This document shows positions 8,355 to 17,497 of a DNA stretch of 25,766 nt, piece by piece. Made by a program: the position numbers and the translations under genes. The notes under the pieces were generated by a model. The model saw nothing but the letters and a program-made list of their open reading frames with translations. It searched no databases and had not been told where the DNA came from. Location of the stretch: the IMG/VR virus record IMGVR_UViG_3300024262_003114, positions 1 to 25,766 of that record; one strand, given 5' to 3'. Origin of the DNA: a virus. The stretch's first letter is position 1. Each line of letters starts with the position of its first letter.

Positions 8355-11227
8355 GTTGCAAGTGTTTTTCGAACCACCGAATCTATCGCAGTTCTTTCTT
8401 TGTCTGAGAGGTGTTCGTTCTTAAGCAATTCATAAAAACGACTAAGTGCTAGTGCGAAAGTTTCTTTGTCAAGATGTTTTTTCATTAACGCCGTCAATCC
8501 GCCGAAAGATCTGAAAACTTCAAGTTCTTTGTTGGTTGGGGAATTTCCGAATATAACTTTGAATATTTTTGAAATATCAATGATCAATGCAAATTCAGCA
8601 CCCAACTCCCCTTTTCGTTTGGCTTCAACAAATTCATAAGCAGGCGTTCCATCTGGAAGTTTTCCAAGTAGACGGTAAGCACGTCGTATCCCAGCACCAC
8701 CTCCACCTGTATTTAACGTGTAGTTAGATGGCATAGAATGTTTTGCGCTGTTTGAAATATCACGGTCAGTCAATTCTTTTCCTACTTGGAATTTCTTTGA
8801 TCCTCCAGGTGTTAATACAACTCCATTTTCAATACGTGTTGCTGCTCTAGTTACCGAACGTAACATCAAAGCACCAGCAAGACCTTTTACTCCACTTAGA
8901 ATATCATCCCATGGAGAATCTTTTGAAAACTTATTCCAATCAGACGGTTTTTTGAACTTCTCTCCATCAATATCAACAATTTGCATATGATCATGTTCAA
9001 AGTCAATTTGTACAATTTGTTTTTTGGGAGCATAATACCATAATGTCACGGTTTGGTCAGGAATAGAAGCATAACTACGCGTTCTTCCGACATAATAAAA
9101 CTCAGGTGTAATTCTGTTTTGTGCCGTTGGCTTCCATTTTACTTGGTTGTCATCTATTTTGTCAAGATATTCTTCCAAATCTTTCCCTTTTTCAATTGGA
9201 ATGATGATGTCAATGTCGCCAAATGTAGGTTTCACCTTTTCAATTGTTTTTACCCGTTCAGGATGCATTAAATGTTGTGAACTTCCATTATACATGTATC
9301 CGTTGGCAATAAATGGATTGTTCGGTTTCCAAAATTTCAATACATCGTTCAAAGCATATGTCAATTTACGAATATCAGAGGAAACCTTGCTTGCTTGTCC
9401 ACCTTCTATTGAAATCTTTTTCGTGATTCGTATAGGAGCCCCATTCAGTAATTTTGGAGTTTTTGGATCAACTGCGGCAATTGACTGACCACTTTCGTTT
9501 AAATTTTTATTTTGAGATATTTTTTGCGATACCACATCACGAAGTATTTCTCTGATTTGTTCTTTTGCTGTCATTTTGTTTTGAATGTCTTTATTCATTT
9601 TATCCCAAATTTCTTGTTTTTGGTTGATTTGTAGTGGTGGAAGGTATTTGAAGAAGTTAGTTTTATCTCCAGATTGCAAAAACTCTCTCATTTGAGTTCC
9701 GCTTATTTTTACAGTTGATTCACGGGATATTCCTCGTTTTTCAATGCGATTCGTTTTGACCATAGTTGGAGCATATTTTTCTAACTGTTCACCGTCGAAG
9801 TTTCCTTCTACGTCGTGGTCATCTGAATACAATTTAACCATAGGAACATCTATGTTGTCTTGCGTAAGCAATTGTTCAAACCATTTAAGTTCAAAGATGG
9901 AATGTCTTACAGGAGAATCTGTAAATTTCACTTTTACATTTTTTGGAAGTTGTGGAATAAAAAACTCATTCCAGAAGTAAGCGAAAGTTTGTCCGCTGAC
10001 ATGTAGTTCGTTTTTTCTATTTCTATCCGCCAAAGATGTATACACTACAACCCTATCGTTTTCCTTTGATGCCAGCTCAATTAGTTTCCAATGACCTATG
10101 TGTAGAGGTTTTCCAGCAATTGGAATCACGCCTATAGTTTTTGGTGATACGCCTAATGTCTTAGACTTGGAAATCATTACCCTAGCAGTTTCATGTGCGT
10201 CGTCACGGATTTGGATTTCATTCCGTTTGTCATTTTTTGGGAATTTTTCAATTGGAAGTTTCGCAGCGATTTTTTGAAAATGTTTCAACAGTTGTTGACG
10301 TGGTTGATTCAAATCAATTCTGCTTAAAACGACCGACACAAGTTTTCTCATTTTTATGAAATATTCCGTCGTTTCATCAGCAGACATCTGAAATTTTGAT
10401 TTCTTATCATTACGTTGTTCCACATCGTATTGGTCAGCTTGAACATATTTGAAATACTCTCCATTATCCAATTTGAGAACCACGCCTTCGCTGATTCCGC
10501 CTAAAATAGACTCAACACCCAAAAGCATATTTCCAAACTCTTTGACGATTGATAGTGGGTCTTTAAAATCTATGTTTGATTTTACAAATTGTTCTCTGAG
10601 TTGTGGTGATTGTATTCCCTTCTCAATTTCAGATTTACTTGAAATTTTTCCATCAAATATCACAGGAAAATTCATGATCTCCAAATTTGATGCCATTTCC
10701 TTGATTTTTTTCAAATCAGTTTCTTCATCTTTTTGTGGAATGGAAATTAAAACTCCATCATGTATATAGTATTTTACAGGAGCATAAGTCCGTAAAAACA
10801 TCCCACCTAAGTTTTTATATGTTCTCGTCAGAGTGTCTTTGTTTTGTGCAAACTCAATTGAATACTCCATATTTTGAGGGATTTTTGATGCATCCAATTT
10901 TTTAAGGTGGTCAAACACCAATGCATATTGTGAGATACCAATTGATTTACTTTTTATATTTTTTAAATCTAAATCGGTTAAATGTGCAAATTCATCCGAG
11001 AAGATCACCGTATCTTTATATGAAACGATGTAATTTTCAGCGTAATTTTCACTGTTTTTGTCGGTTCGTATGACGGTCAGTTTTGTTCCGTCTATTTTTT
11101 CCTGAATCAACATGTTGTGTGAAACAAACTCATTTGCTTTTTTAATTTGCGTTTTTTCTCCAAGTGGTTTGGATTTTGTACCGAAAATATGAGTTATTGT
11201 ATTTTTTATAGAAATGTCTAATGCCAT
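8351..11227 (-). CDS. Three-domain nucleotidyltransferase: ligase core, HxGH NMNAT-like domain, Pol-beta-type NTase
   Basis: The only minus-strand gene in the window, 958 residues. Domain 1 (about 1-330) looks like an RNA/DNA-ligase adenylation domain: motif I EKIDGTK with Lys44 as nucleophile, motif IV SEGVVLK (246-252) and a motif V-like lysine near 260. Domain 2 (about 360-530) looks like a cytidylyltransferase-fold NMN adenylyltransferase: PLHIGHW with H376 and H379, and ISGTQMR at 508-514. Domain 3 (about 610-800) looks like a Pol-beta-type nucleotidyltransferase: GSS at 648-650, GDIDI with D671 and D673, and a possible third Asp at 742. The remainder (800-958) is unassigned. Substrates are unknown; RNA end repair or NAD metabolism are both possible. 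The start lies behind a minus-strand ATATTTAT box. Confidence 0.75.
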   Translation of the reverse strand: MALDISIKNTITHIFGTKSKPLGEKTQIKKANEFVSHNMLIQEKIDGTKLTVIRTDKNSENYAENYIVSYKDTVIFSDEFAHLTDLDLKNIKSKSIGISQYALVFDHLKKLDASKIPQNMEYSIEFAQNKDTLTRTYKNLGGMFLRTYAPVKYYIHDGVLISIPQKDEETDLKKIKEMASNLEIMNFPVIFDGKISSKSEIEKGIQSPQLREQFVKSNIDFKDPLSIVKEFGNMLLGVESILGGISEGVVLKLDNGEYFKYVQADQYDVEQRNDKKSKFQMSADETTEYFIKMRKLVSVVLSRIDLNQPRQQLLKHFQKIAAKLPIEKFPKNDKRNEIQIRDDAHETARVMISKSKTLGVSPKTIGVIPIAGKPLHIGHWKLIELASKENDRVVVYTSLADRNRKNELHVSGQTFAYFWNEFFIPQLPKNVKVKFTDSPVRHSIFELKWFEQLLTQDNIDVPMVKLYSDDHDVEGNFDGEQLEKYAPTMVKTNRIEKRGISRESTVKISGTQMREFLQSGDKTNFFKYLPPLQINQKQEIWDKMNKDIQNKMTAKEQIREILRDVVSQKISQNKNLNESGQSIAAVDPKTPKLLNGAPIRITKKISIEGGQASKVSSDIRKLTYALNDVLKFWKPNNPFIANGYMYNGSSQHLMHPERVKTIEKVKPTFGDIDIIIPIEKGKDLEEYLDKIDDNQVKWKPTAQNRITPEFYYVGRTRSYASIPDQTVTLWYYAPKKQIVQIDFEHDHMQIVDIDGEKFKKPSDWNKFSKDSPWDDILSGVKGLAGALMLRSVTRAATRIENGVVLTPGGSKKFQVGKELTDRDISNSAKHSMPSNYTLNTGGGGAGIRRAYRLLGKLPDGTPAYEFVEAKRKGELGAEFALIIDISKIFKVIFGNSPTNKELEVFRSFGGLTALMKKHLDKETFALALSRFYELLKNEHLSDKERTAIDSVVRKTLAT

Positions 11228-11231
11228 GGTA

Positions 11232-11239
11232 AATAAATA
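11232..11239 (-). promoter_or_regulatory. Late-promoter-like box for the minus-strand gene
   Basis: On the minus strand this reads TATTTATT, followed by TACC and the ATG at 11227. This is the same box and nearly the same spacing as at the plus-strand genes, which makes chance AT-richness less likely. Confidence 0.5.
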
Positions 11240-11342
11240 TTTTATAGTTGTTGTATTTGATTTTTTATAATATAATCCAAAAAATATAAAAAGTCAAGAA
11301 TTTTTTTAATTTGATATGAAATTTAAATAACTTCACATTTTA

Positions 11343-11350
11343 TATTTATC
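11343..11350 (+). promoter_or_regulatory. Late-promoter-like box (TATTTATC)
   Basis: The box is followed by TATT and the ATG at 11355. With the minus-strand box at 11232-11239 it makes a divergent promoter pair inside the 127-base gap 11228-11354; the rest of that gap is AT-rich with no other feature seen. Confidence 0.55.
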
Positions 11351-11354
11351 TATT

Positions 11355-13469
11355 ATGGCAAAGCGTGTAGGTAAAAAGCTAAATTTAGCAAATTTAAAGG
11401 TTGATATTGAAGATTCAGATCCAAACTCAGAATATTTCGGGGTCAAGGAGTTTGATCCTGTATTAACAGGTGGTAAAAATTCTATATCATTAGCTGGAAG
11501 TGAACTGATTAAACCTGGTTCAAGCATTGAAATTGAAGTACTTGACCTCAAAGGAGAACAATTATATGTTGAAGTCGGAAGAGGAAAGAAGAATATAAAA
11601 TATAGAGATGGCGTATCTATCATCGTTGCAATCCACGTTCAATCATTCGTTCCACAGGGAAACGGTAAAATTTATATAGTTGGAACCTCAAAGGATGGGA
11701 AACTCGTAAGATGGAGTCGTGACATTACAATTGACTCGTCAAAACAAAACAAAACGAAAATACGATTTTATAAAACACCATCCATGACAGTTGATCCATC
11801 GGTTTCGGATTTATCTATATTTTCAAATTCCCAAACCGTCACCGCATCAGGATCAGCATATTCAATTGCTTTATCACCGCAAAAAGAAACCAACTTTCTG
11901 AATTACGATTCGTTGAGAAAGCCCGTGGAGTATAATGTTGTTACGAAGTCAGGAAATAAATTCACATCAAGAATGATAGGTGAAACCATTTCATTGACAA
12001 ATATTACCCTTGAAACAGGTGTAGTTTTACCCACAACATTTTCAGCGAAGATCAAAGATGTATTAAATGAGGATACTTTGTTGCTTAAAAAGCCAGTTTT
12101 ATATCCAAATGATGTTGCAACTCAAACAGTTAGAACATTTAGAACTGCAACATATTCTATTCAGTATACGCCCATACTACCAACAAGTGTTGCTTCTTCA
12201 GCAGGAGTAACATTCAAAAAGTCATTGGCAAAAATCACACTCCAAAACTTGAAAACCTTCACGGGTAATGTATATAGATTCAAGGTATACCGAAAAAGTT
12301 TCAATTCAAATGTTGATAGTGAAATTATTGCCGATTCTGTTCTTTCAGCAAAAGAAGCGTTATTGGACGAAATTACATCAGATAGACAACGTGAATGGAT
12401 GGGGGATACTTTTGACCAAGACCAAGTGGATGAATATTGGTATGAAAATGGATTAACTTCATTGACCGCTGACGCAACTAAAATCATTGATGGGATGAAA
12501 CTTAATGGTTCAGTTGGGGCTAATTCAACCAAAACAACGTATGTCATATTGAAAGATAATACAGAACCGTCAACCGATGAAACATATGTTCCCGTTGATC
12601 CAGTTCAAATGGAAGTAAGAAGTGGTAGTGCATGGGATAGTAATTTTATTGAACTTAAACAAGATGTTGAGTATGTGTTATCCGCTAAAGTTTTTGACAG
12701 CCGAGCAAATCTTGGAAATGAATCAAAACTATTATTTTACCTCACAGGTTCTGAATTGGGATATTCAACATCGGATAAATATGATGGTTATGGAATCAAA
12801 ATCGGAGAAATATCATATCCAACGAATTTGGGTAACACTCCAAAAACATTTTCAACTCAATTTACACTGAAAGAAGATGTGAATTGTACATTGGCATTAG
12901 TTCCACAATACGGAGAATTCACAGTTTCTAAAATTTCAATAAAACCGCTTCAAGAATTCTCATTTTCTCCTGAAATCATAAGCATACGAATTCCATTTGA
13001 CGTGAGTGTTGCAAATGAAAGATTTTTGATTCGTTCGGAATTGTTTGATGTTGATCACAAAAATATACCTGTTGTATTGGAAGATGTCAAATTCTTTGAC
13101 CCAACTGGAAAAACATTAGCAAAGTCAGGCTCAGTTTCCCTTGAGTGGGGAAGTATAACCGGAAAACCGTCATGGATTTCAAATTTTCCAAATTTTTCAG
13201 GAAACACAATCATTGCTGACGGGTTTACTGGAACTGTAAATGCAAGTGATATATCAGGAACAGTTGCTTCAGCATCACATGCTGAACGTAGTGATTTATC
13301 TGAGACAGCAGGCACGTCAAGTTACATAAAAACAACCAATGTTTCTTCTGATCCAGGAACAAATCATTCGGTTGGAACGATGTATTATGACACATCAATA
13401 AACGCTCCTATTTGGTATAACGGAGGCGGCAATTGGTTAGACGCAACAGGTTCTACCATATATACATAA
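11355..13469 (+). CDS. Putative tail-fibre or other virion protein, 704 aa
   Basis: A long, Ser/Thr/Asn-rich protein, probably beta-rich, without enzyme motifs. The central part (around residues 420-540) alternates hydrophobic strands in a way that could be a carbohydrate-binding-like beta-sandwich, for example FIELKQDVEYVLSAKVFDS. The C-terminal 130 residues contain WGSITGKPSWI and SVGTMYYDTSINAPIWYNG, patterns common in phage fibre and adhesin C-termini. A late box 4 bases before the ATG makes it the first gene of a rightward unit. Host-receptor or fibre function is inferred from composition and context only. Confidence 0.6.
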   Translation: MAKRVGKKLNLANLKVDIEDSDPNSEYFGVKEFDPVLTGGKNSISLAGSELIKPGSSIEIEVLDLKGEQLYVEVGRGKKNIKYRDGVSIIVAIHVQSFVPQGNGKIYIVGTSKDGKLVRWSRDITIDSSKQNKTKIRFYKTPSMTVDPSVSDLSIFSNSQTVTASGSAYSIALSPQKETNFLNYDSLRKPVEYNVVTKSGNKFTSRMIGETISLTNITLETGVVLPTTFSAKIKDVLNEDTLLLKKPVLYPNDVATQTVRTFRTATYSIQYTPILPTSVASSAGVTFKKSLAKITLQNLKTFTGNVYRFKVYRKSFNSNVDSEIIADSVLSAKEALLDEITSDRQREWMGDTFDQDQVDEYWYENGLTSLTADATKIIDGMKLNGSVGANSTKTTYVILKDNTEPSTDETYVPVDPVQMEVRSGSAWDSNFIELKQDVEYVLSAKVFDSRANLGNESKLLFYLTGSELGYSTSDKYDGYGIKIGEISYPTNLGNTPKTFSTQFTLKEDVNCTLALVPQYGEFTVSKISIKPLQEFSFSPEIISIRIPFDVSVANERFLIRSELFDVDHKNIPVVLEDVKFFDPTGKTLAKSGSVSLEWGSITGKPSWISNFPNFSGNTIIADGFTGTVNASDISGTVASASHAERSDLSETAGTSSYIKTTNVSSDPGTNHSVGTMYYDTSINAPIWYNGGGNWLDATGSTIYT

Positions 13470-13486
13470 TTTTTAAAATAACCCGA

Positions 13487-13494
13487 TATTTATA
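13487..13494 (+). promoter_or_regulatory. Late-promoter-like box (TATTTATA)
   Basis: The box is followed by CGC and the ATG at 13498. TATTTATA is the exact reverse complement of the T4 late consensus TATAAATA. Confidence 0.55.
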
Positions 13495-13497
13495 CGC

Positions 13498-14799
13498 ATG
13501 GATGTTAATAAACTAGTAGAATCTATCGTCGCTCCGTTTTTGTGTGAGGATACCAATTTAGAATATGATAACGCCGTTGTGCCAGCGAAAGATGGTCAAG
13601 GTGTGTATGGATGTGATGATAAAACTGAAAATCATAACAAGATTGATGAATGTGGAATATTAAGAAGGGTTCTTTCTTTATCAGCAATTCCATCAATTCA
13701 ACAACTTGGACAATCTATTGAAGACGACCAAATACAATCATTCATTACTCAAAAAAATCCAAATGTTGATATGGCATGGGATGAACGAAATCAAATGATG
13801 GCAGATAAGCTTGGGTATGATCTCATTGATTACATTGATGGTGACGAAAAATATTCAAATCCAGAAGTAAATGTATCGTTGGGCGATGAACATACATTCA
13901 TGGATATATCTGGTCAAATTTGTGAAGAATATTCAGTTCGTGATAAAATACGTCATCAAGTGAAACATAATACACTAAAAAAAAAGTTTATCAATGAGAA
14001 TAAACAAAAGTTGCTGAAACTTATTTGTGAGAATAACCCAACAGGACAAATACAAGGCGGAACACGTGACATGGCGCCATTTGCCAGTCTTCAGGGATAT
14101 AAAAAGTTTTCTCGTGATAGAGCAACAATAACTGGATATGAAATAACAAGAGACTTGTTTGATGATCATCAAATTTTCGCAGTTGAAGATGTTGAACTCA
14201 AATTCAAATCAAATAAAATAAAAATTTATGGAGAAGATGAACTGGATTCAAACATTGTAAAATTACAGGAAACATTCAAAGAAATTGGGAAGTTGTATAA
14301 CGAATATATTAAAGCTGGCAATTTTGACCATGCAAAAGACCGTGATTATGACAACACCACAGATGAATTTACAGACGATAAAAAGGATACCCCATCATTT
14401 GATGATTCACAAGTTCCGACCGGAACACAAATGAAAAAGTTGGATGGAAAAAAACCAAACATCAACAAAGGATATTCTGAAATTGATCCGAAAAAGAAAT
14501 CATCATCAAAGGTTGATAAACGTGTAAATTCAGTGAATGATCTTGAAGAATGGGTAACTGCATCTGAAAGATTATCAGATGACGGTTCGGAAAATATCAA
14601 ATTGAAAGATGGTGAAATCGGTAAAGGAAATTCAAAAGAGTCTGGAACTGGAACTCCATGTGTAAAATCCACTGATTGTAAAAAGATACCCGTGAAAAAA
14701 CAATATGGAAGTAAAGTCCAAGCTAAAAAGCCATACACACATTTCACCAATAAAAACGGAGAAGACGAATCTCAATTGAAACAAATCAAAGAAAAATAA
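13498..14799 (+). CDS. Hypothetical protein, 433 aa, disordered basic C-terminus
   Basis: I do not recognise the family. The N-terminus, MDVNKLVESIVAPFLCE, is a short amphipathic helix ending in (L/I)-x-E, similar to other head-region proteins here. Residues about 80-260 look folded (for example a helical EYSVRDKIRHQVKHNTLKKK). From about residue 280 onward the chain is rich in Lys, Asp, Ser and Thr and probably disordered. No signal peptide or membrane segment is seen. It precedes the packaging genes and has its own late box, so a head or packaging-associated structural role is possible but unproven. Confidence 0.6.
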   Translation: MDVNKLVESIVAPFLCEDTNLEYDNAVVPAKDGQGVYGCDDKTENHNKIDECGILRRVLSLSAIPSIQQLGQSIEDDQIQSFITQKNPNVDMAWDERNQMMADKLGYDLIDYIDGDEKYSNPEVNVSLGDEHTFMDISGQICEEYSVRDKIRHQVKHNTLKKKFINENKQKLLKLICENNPTGQIQGGTRDMAPFASLQGYKKFSRDRATITGYEITRDLFDDHQIFAVEDVELKFKSNKIKIYGEDELDSNIVKLQETFKEIGKLYNEYIKAGNFDHAKDRDYDNTTDEFTDDKKDTPSFDDSQVPTGTQMKKLDGKKPNINKGYSEIDPKKKSSSKVDKRVNSVNDLEEWVTASERLSDDGSENIKLKDGEIGKGNSKESGTGTPCVKSTDCKKIPVKKQYGSKVQAKKPYTHFTNKNGEDESQLKQIKEK

Positions 14800-14819
14800 C
14801 GATTTTCCATACGAAATCA

Positions 14820-14827
14820 TATATATA
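14820..14827 (+). promoter_or_regulatory. Variant late box (TATATATA)
   Basis: TATATATA is followed by GGTAT and the ATG at 14833. It departs from the ATATTTAT consensus and is the weakest of the series; AGG at 14827-14829 is too close to the ATG to be a good ribosome-binding site. Confidence 0.35.
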
Positions 14828-14832
14828 GGTAT

Positions 14833-15447
14833 ATGAGTTCAAATCTTGATATTATAAACGACTGGGTAAAAGGGGATAACCTGAGACCAGTTTCAATTAA
14901 CTTCGTCACAGATCAGCTTAAAGAAGCTAATTCCAGGGTTGTAGGTGATAGATGGGAAGACTCGGATGGAAAAATCTGGGAAAAAACATCATACGGTAAA
15001 AAAAGCATCCCCAAGGTACTTACAGCAATTGCGGAAACAAATCCGAATTGTAAAGCTTGCCAAAAGGAAATTAGATGTGATCATCGTCATGACAACTCAT
15101 CATACAGAAATACTAAAATGTGCTTTGATTGTATGATAGAACTTGATACTCAGAGACGAATAAACGGCACATACAAAAATTATGAAATGGAGTTTGTACT
15201 GAAAAAACAAAGGGATTATATTTTGGATATGCTTGAACAACTTCGTGATGGTTATTCAAAACTTGACGATAAAGATGTAATGGAATTTGTAAATGAGTTT
15301 GGAGATCGTGAATCTTGGAGTGGATTGGATGTAAATAAGCTCAAACAAGAAATGCAAAAAGACATCAAAGAAGGCGAAGATTCATTGGAAAGAGTTGAAA
15401 AATCATTATCAGAATTACAAATGAAGAATGAGCAAGCAAGATCTTAA
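14833..15447 (+). CDS. Zinc-binding protein in the small-terminase position, 204 aa
   Basis: The gene directly precedes and overlaps the large terminase by 20 bases, the place where T4 gp16 (small terminase) lies. The central region has a likely zinc site, C73-x2-C76 and C97-x2-C100, with C82, H84 and H86 between. The C-terminal third (about 118-204) is strongly charged and helical, probably coiled coil. Small terminases form rings through helical domains, so the role fits, but a four-Cys zinc site is not typical of T4 gp16, and I see no recognisable helix-turn-helix. Small terminase is therefore a positional inference; another packaging cofactor is equally possible. Confidence 0.55.
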   Translation: MSSNLDIINDWVKGDNLRPVSINFVTDQLKEANSRVVGDRWEDSDGKIWEKTSYGKKSIPKVLTAIAETNPNCKACQKEIRCDHRHDNSSYRNTKMCFDCMIELDTQRRINGTYKNYEMEFVLKKQRDYILDMLEQLRDGYSKLDDKDVMEFVNEFGDRESWSGLDVNKLKQEMQKDIKEGEDSLERVEKSLSELQMKNEQARS

Positions 15448-17476
15448 AAAGTTAATTGCTTCAGAATACAAGAAATGTGCTGCTGACCCAGCATATTTCA
15501 TGAAAAAGTATTGTAAAATTCAACATCCAAGTAAAGGTACGGTAAATTTTAACTTATACCCGTTTCAAGAAAACGCTGTACGAGAATTTCGTGACAATCC
15601 AAAAAATATCATTTTAAAATGTCGTCAAATGGGCATATCTACGCTTACGGCGGGATATAGCATGTGGATGATGACATTCCACAAAGATAAATCCATTCTT
15701 GTAATTGCAACGAAACAAGACGTTGCTAAGAATCTGGTAACCAAAGTCCGTTTCATGAATGACAATCTTCCATCTTGGATGCGTCAAAAAGAAGTGGAAA
15801 ATAACCGAACAAGTTTAAGATTAAAAAACGGTTCACAAATCAAGGCGGTTTCCGCTAGTGGGGATGCTGGTCGTTCAGAAGCTTTGAGTTTATTGGTTGT
15901 GGATGAGGCTGCTTTCATTGATCAAATTGATGAGATTTGGACATCTGTTCAATCCGCAATGACTCATGGTGGAGGAAACGCAATCGTTCTTTCAACACCA
16001 AATGGTATGGGTAATTGGTTTTACCGCATGTGGAAAGAGTCAGAAGAAGGTATTCAAAAATTTAATACAATCAAACTACATTGGACACTTCACCCTGAAT
16101 ATGATCAATTATGGCGTGACGAACAAGATGTTTTACTAGGGCCAAGGGGAGCCGCTCAAGAATGTGACTGTCTATGGGGAGATTCAAAAGTTAAAATACT
16201 TGACACACACACAAATGAAGAATCGTGGGTGACTCTTGAAGATTTATACAAAAATAATCAACCGGGTCCAAACGGCATAAAACACAACAACCGATACAAA
16301 ATCCAAACTCCAAATGGATTTGAATTATTTTCTGGAATGCGTAGATTGGAAAAAAAATCACATTATGTTATCACATTGTCGTCAGGTAAGAAAATAAAAT
16401 GTTCAGAAACTCACCCATTTATGTGTAGAATTGGTTTGGTAGAAGCTAATGCATTAACAGAGGGTATGGAGTTGTGGGGGTTTTGTGATAAAATTCACGT
16501 TGTGTCAATTGAAAAAATTGAAAAATCTATAATACTTTATGATGTTTTAGAGGTTGATAATGGAAATATATTTGTTGTTGATGACATTGTATCCCACAAT
16601 TGTTCATTCGTTTCATCTGGTAATTCAGTAGTTGATCTTGAAATACTTAAATGGTATCAAGAAGAACAAATTAAAGATCCAATTTCAAAAGAATATCATG
16701 ATCAAAACTATTGGCGTTGGGAATATCCAGACTTCACACGAACTTACACGGTATGTGCCGACGTTGCTCGTGGAGATGGTGAAGATTACTCCACATTTCA
16801 TGTGCTTGATATTGAAAGGAATGTTCAAGTTGCAGAATACAGGGGTAAAATTGAAACAACCGAATTTGGAAACTTGTTAGTACAAGTTGCAACTGAATGG
16901 AATAATGCGTTGCTTATCATTGAAAATGGAACTATTGGGTGGGCTACTATCCAACGGGTAATAGACCGAAATTACCAAAATCTATTTTACATGAATGAGG
17001 ACATGAAATATATTGATCCAAACGAACATATCACAAACAAGTGGAATGCTCGTGAGAAAAGAGCTACAGCTGGATTTACAATGTCAGTGAGAACACGTCC
17101 ATTAATTATTTCAAAACTTGATTTGTATTTTCGTGATAAGGATGTAACCATTCATTCTATGAGAACCATAAATGAGTTAATGACATTCATATGGCACAAC
17201 GGAAAGGCACAAGCCGCCAAAGGTTATAATGATGACTTGACAATGGCACTTGGAATTGGATTGTGGGTTAGAGATACCGCTTTAGTTTTGAAACAACATG
17301 GTATTGATATGCAAAGGACTGCATTAGATCACATGGGAAAATCAAAGTTTAATGAAGGTGGGGTATATTCAACAGGAACATACAACCGAAATGGGTCAGG
17401 ATACCCAGCAAAAGATCCATATACTCAGAATTTTGGAAATGGAATATCTGAGGACTTACGTTGGTTGTTAAAATAA
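15428..17476 (+). CDS. 17: Terminase large subunit, T4 gp17-like, with mini-intein
   Basis: ATP-driven DNA-packaging motor and headful nuclease. The ATPase domain shows a deviant Walker A CRQMGIST (65-72), Walker B LLVVDE with D159-E160, and coupling motif LSTPNG (188-193). The RNase H-like nuclease domain shows ADVARGDGEDYS (Asp445), LLIIENGT, and NDDLTMAL, which supply the metal-binding acids. A 144-residue intein (248-391) separates the two domains; without it the protein is 538 residues, somewhat shorter than T4 gp17 (610 residues). The start overlaps the preceding gene and no strong Shine-Dalgarno is seen, suggesting coupled translation. Confidence 0.92.
   Translation: MSKQDLKKLIASEYKKCAADPAYFMKKYCKIQHPSKGTVNFNLYPFQENAVREFRDNPKNIILKCRQMGISTLTAGYSMWMMTFHKDKSILVIATKQDVAKNLVTKVRFMNDNLPSWMRQKEVENNRTSLRLKNGSQIKAVSASGDAGRSEALSLLVVDEAAFIDQIDEIWTSVQSAMTHGGGNAIVLSTPNGMGNWFYRMWKESEEGIQKFNTIKLHWTLHPEYDQLWRDEQDVLLGPRGAAQECDCLWGDSKVKILDTHTNEESWVTLEDLYKNNQPGPNGIKHNNRYKIQTPNGFELFSGMRRLEKKSHYVITLSSGKKIKCSETHPFMCRIGLVEANALTEGMELWGFCDKIHVVSIEKIEKSIILYDVLEVDNGNIFVVDDIVSHNCSFVSSGNSVVDLEILKWYQEEQIKDPISKEYHDQNYWRWEYPDFTRTYTVCADVARGDGEDYSTFHVLDIERNVQVAEYRGKIETTEFGNLLVQVATEWNNALLIIENGTIGWATIQRVIDRNYQNLFYMNEDMKYIDPNEHITNKWNAREKRATAGFTMSVRTRPLIISKLDLYFRDKDVTIHSMRTINELMTFIWHNGKAQAAKGYNDDLTMALGIGLWVRDTALVLKQHGIDMQRTALDHMGKSKFNEGGVYSTGTYNRNGSGYPAKDPYTQNFGNGISEDLRWLLK
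16169..16600 (+). mobile_element. Mini-intein in terminase large subunit
   Basis: Excision of C248-N391 joins QECD to CSFVSSGNSV, restoring a continuous terminase sequence. Block A starts CLWGDSKVKILD, block B contains CSETHPF, block F is LYDVLEVDNGNIFVVDD and the end is IVSHN before Cys+1, with the canonical penultimate His. At 144 residues there is room for the splicing domain only: no LAGLIDADG, HNH or GIY-YIG motif is present. Confidence 0.9.
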
Positions 17477-17486
17477 TTTCTGCATA

Positions 17487-17494
17487 TATTTATT
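17487..17494 (+). promoter_or_regulatory. Late-promoter-like box (TATTTATT)
   Basis: The box is followed by TAC and the ATG at 17498. It opens the unit that contains the coiled-coil gene, the homing endonuclease and the portal. Confidence 0.55.
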
Positions 17495-17497
17495 TAC

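Noticed and set aside
8340-8370. Bidirectional terminator between the convergent genes
   Set aside because: The stop codons overlap and no GC-rich stem with T-run is present.
9147-9488. 113-codon plus-strand open frame inside the minus-strand gene
   Set aside because: Lies within the coding region between the second and third nucleotidyltransferase domains; no initiation signal and no recognisable protein features.
11281-11340. AT-rich stretch as a replication origin
   Set aside because: No iterons or ordered repeats; the composition is explained by divergent promoters in an AT-rich genome.
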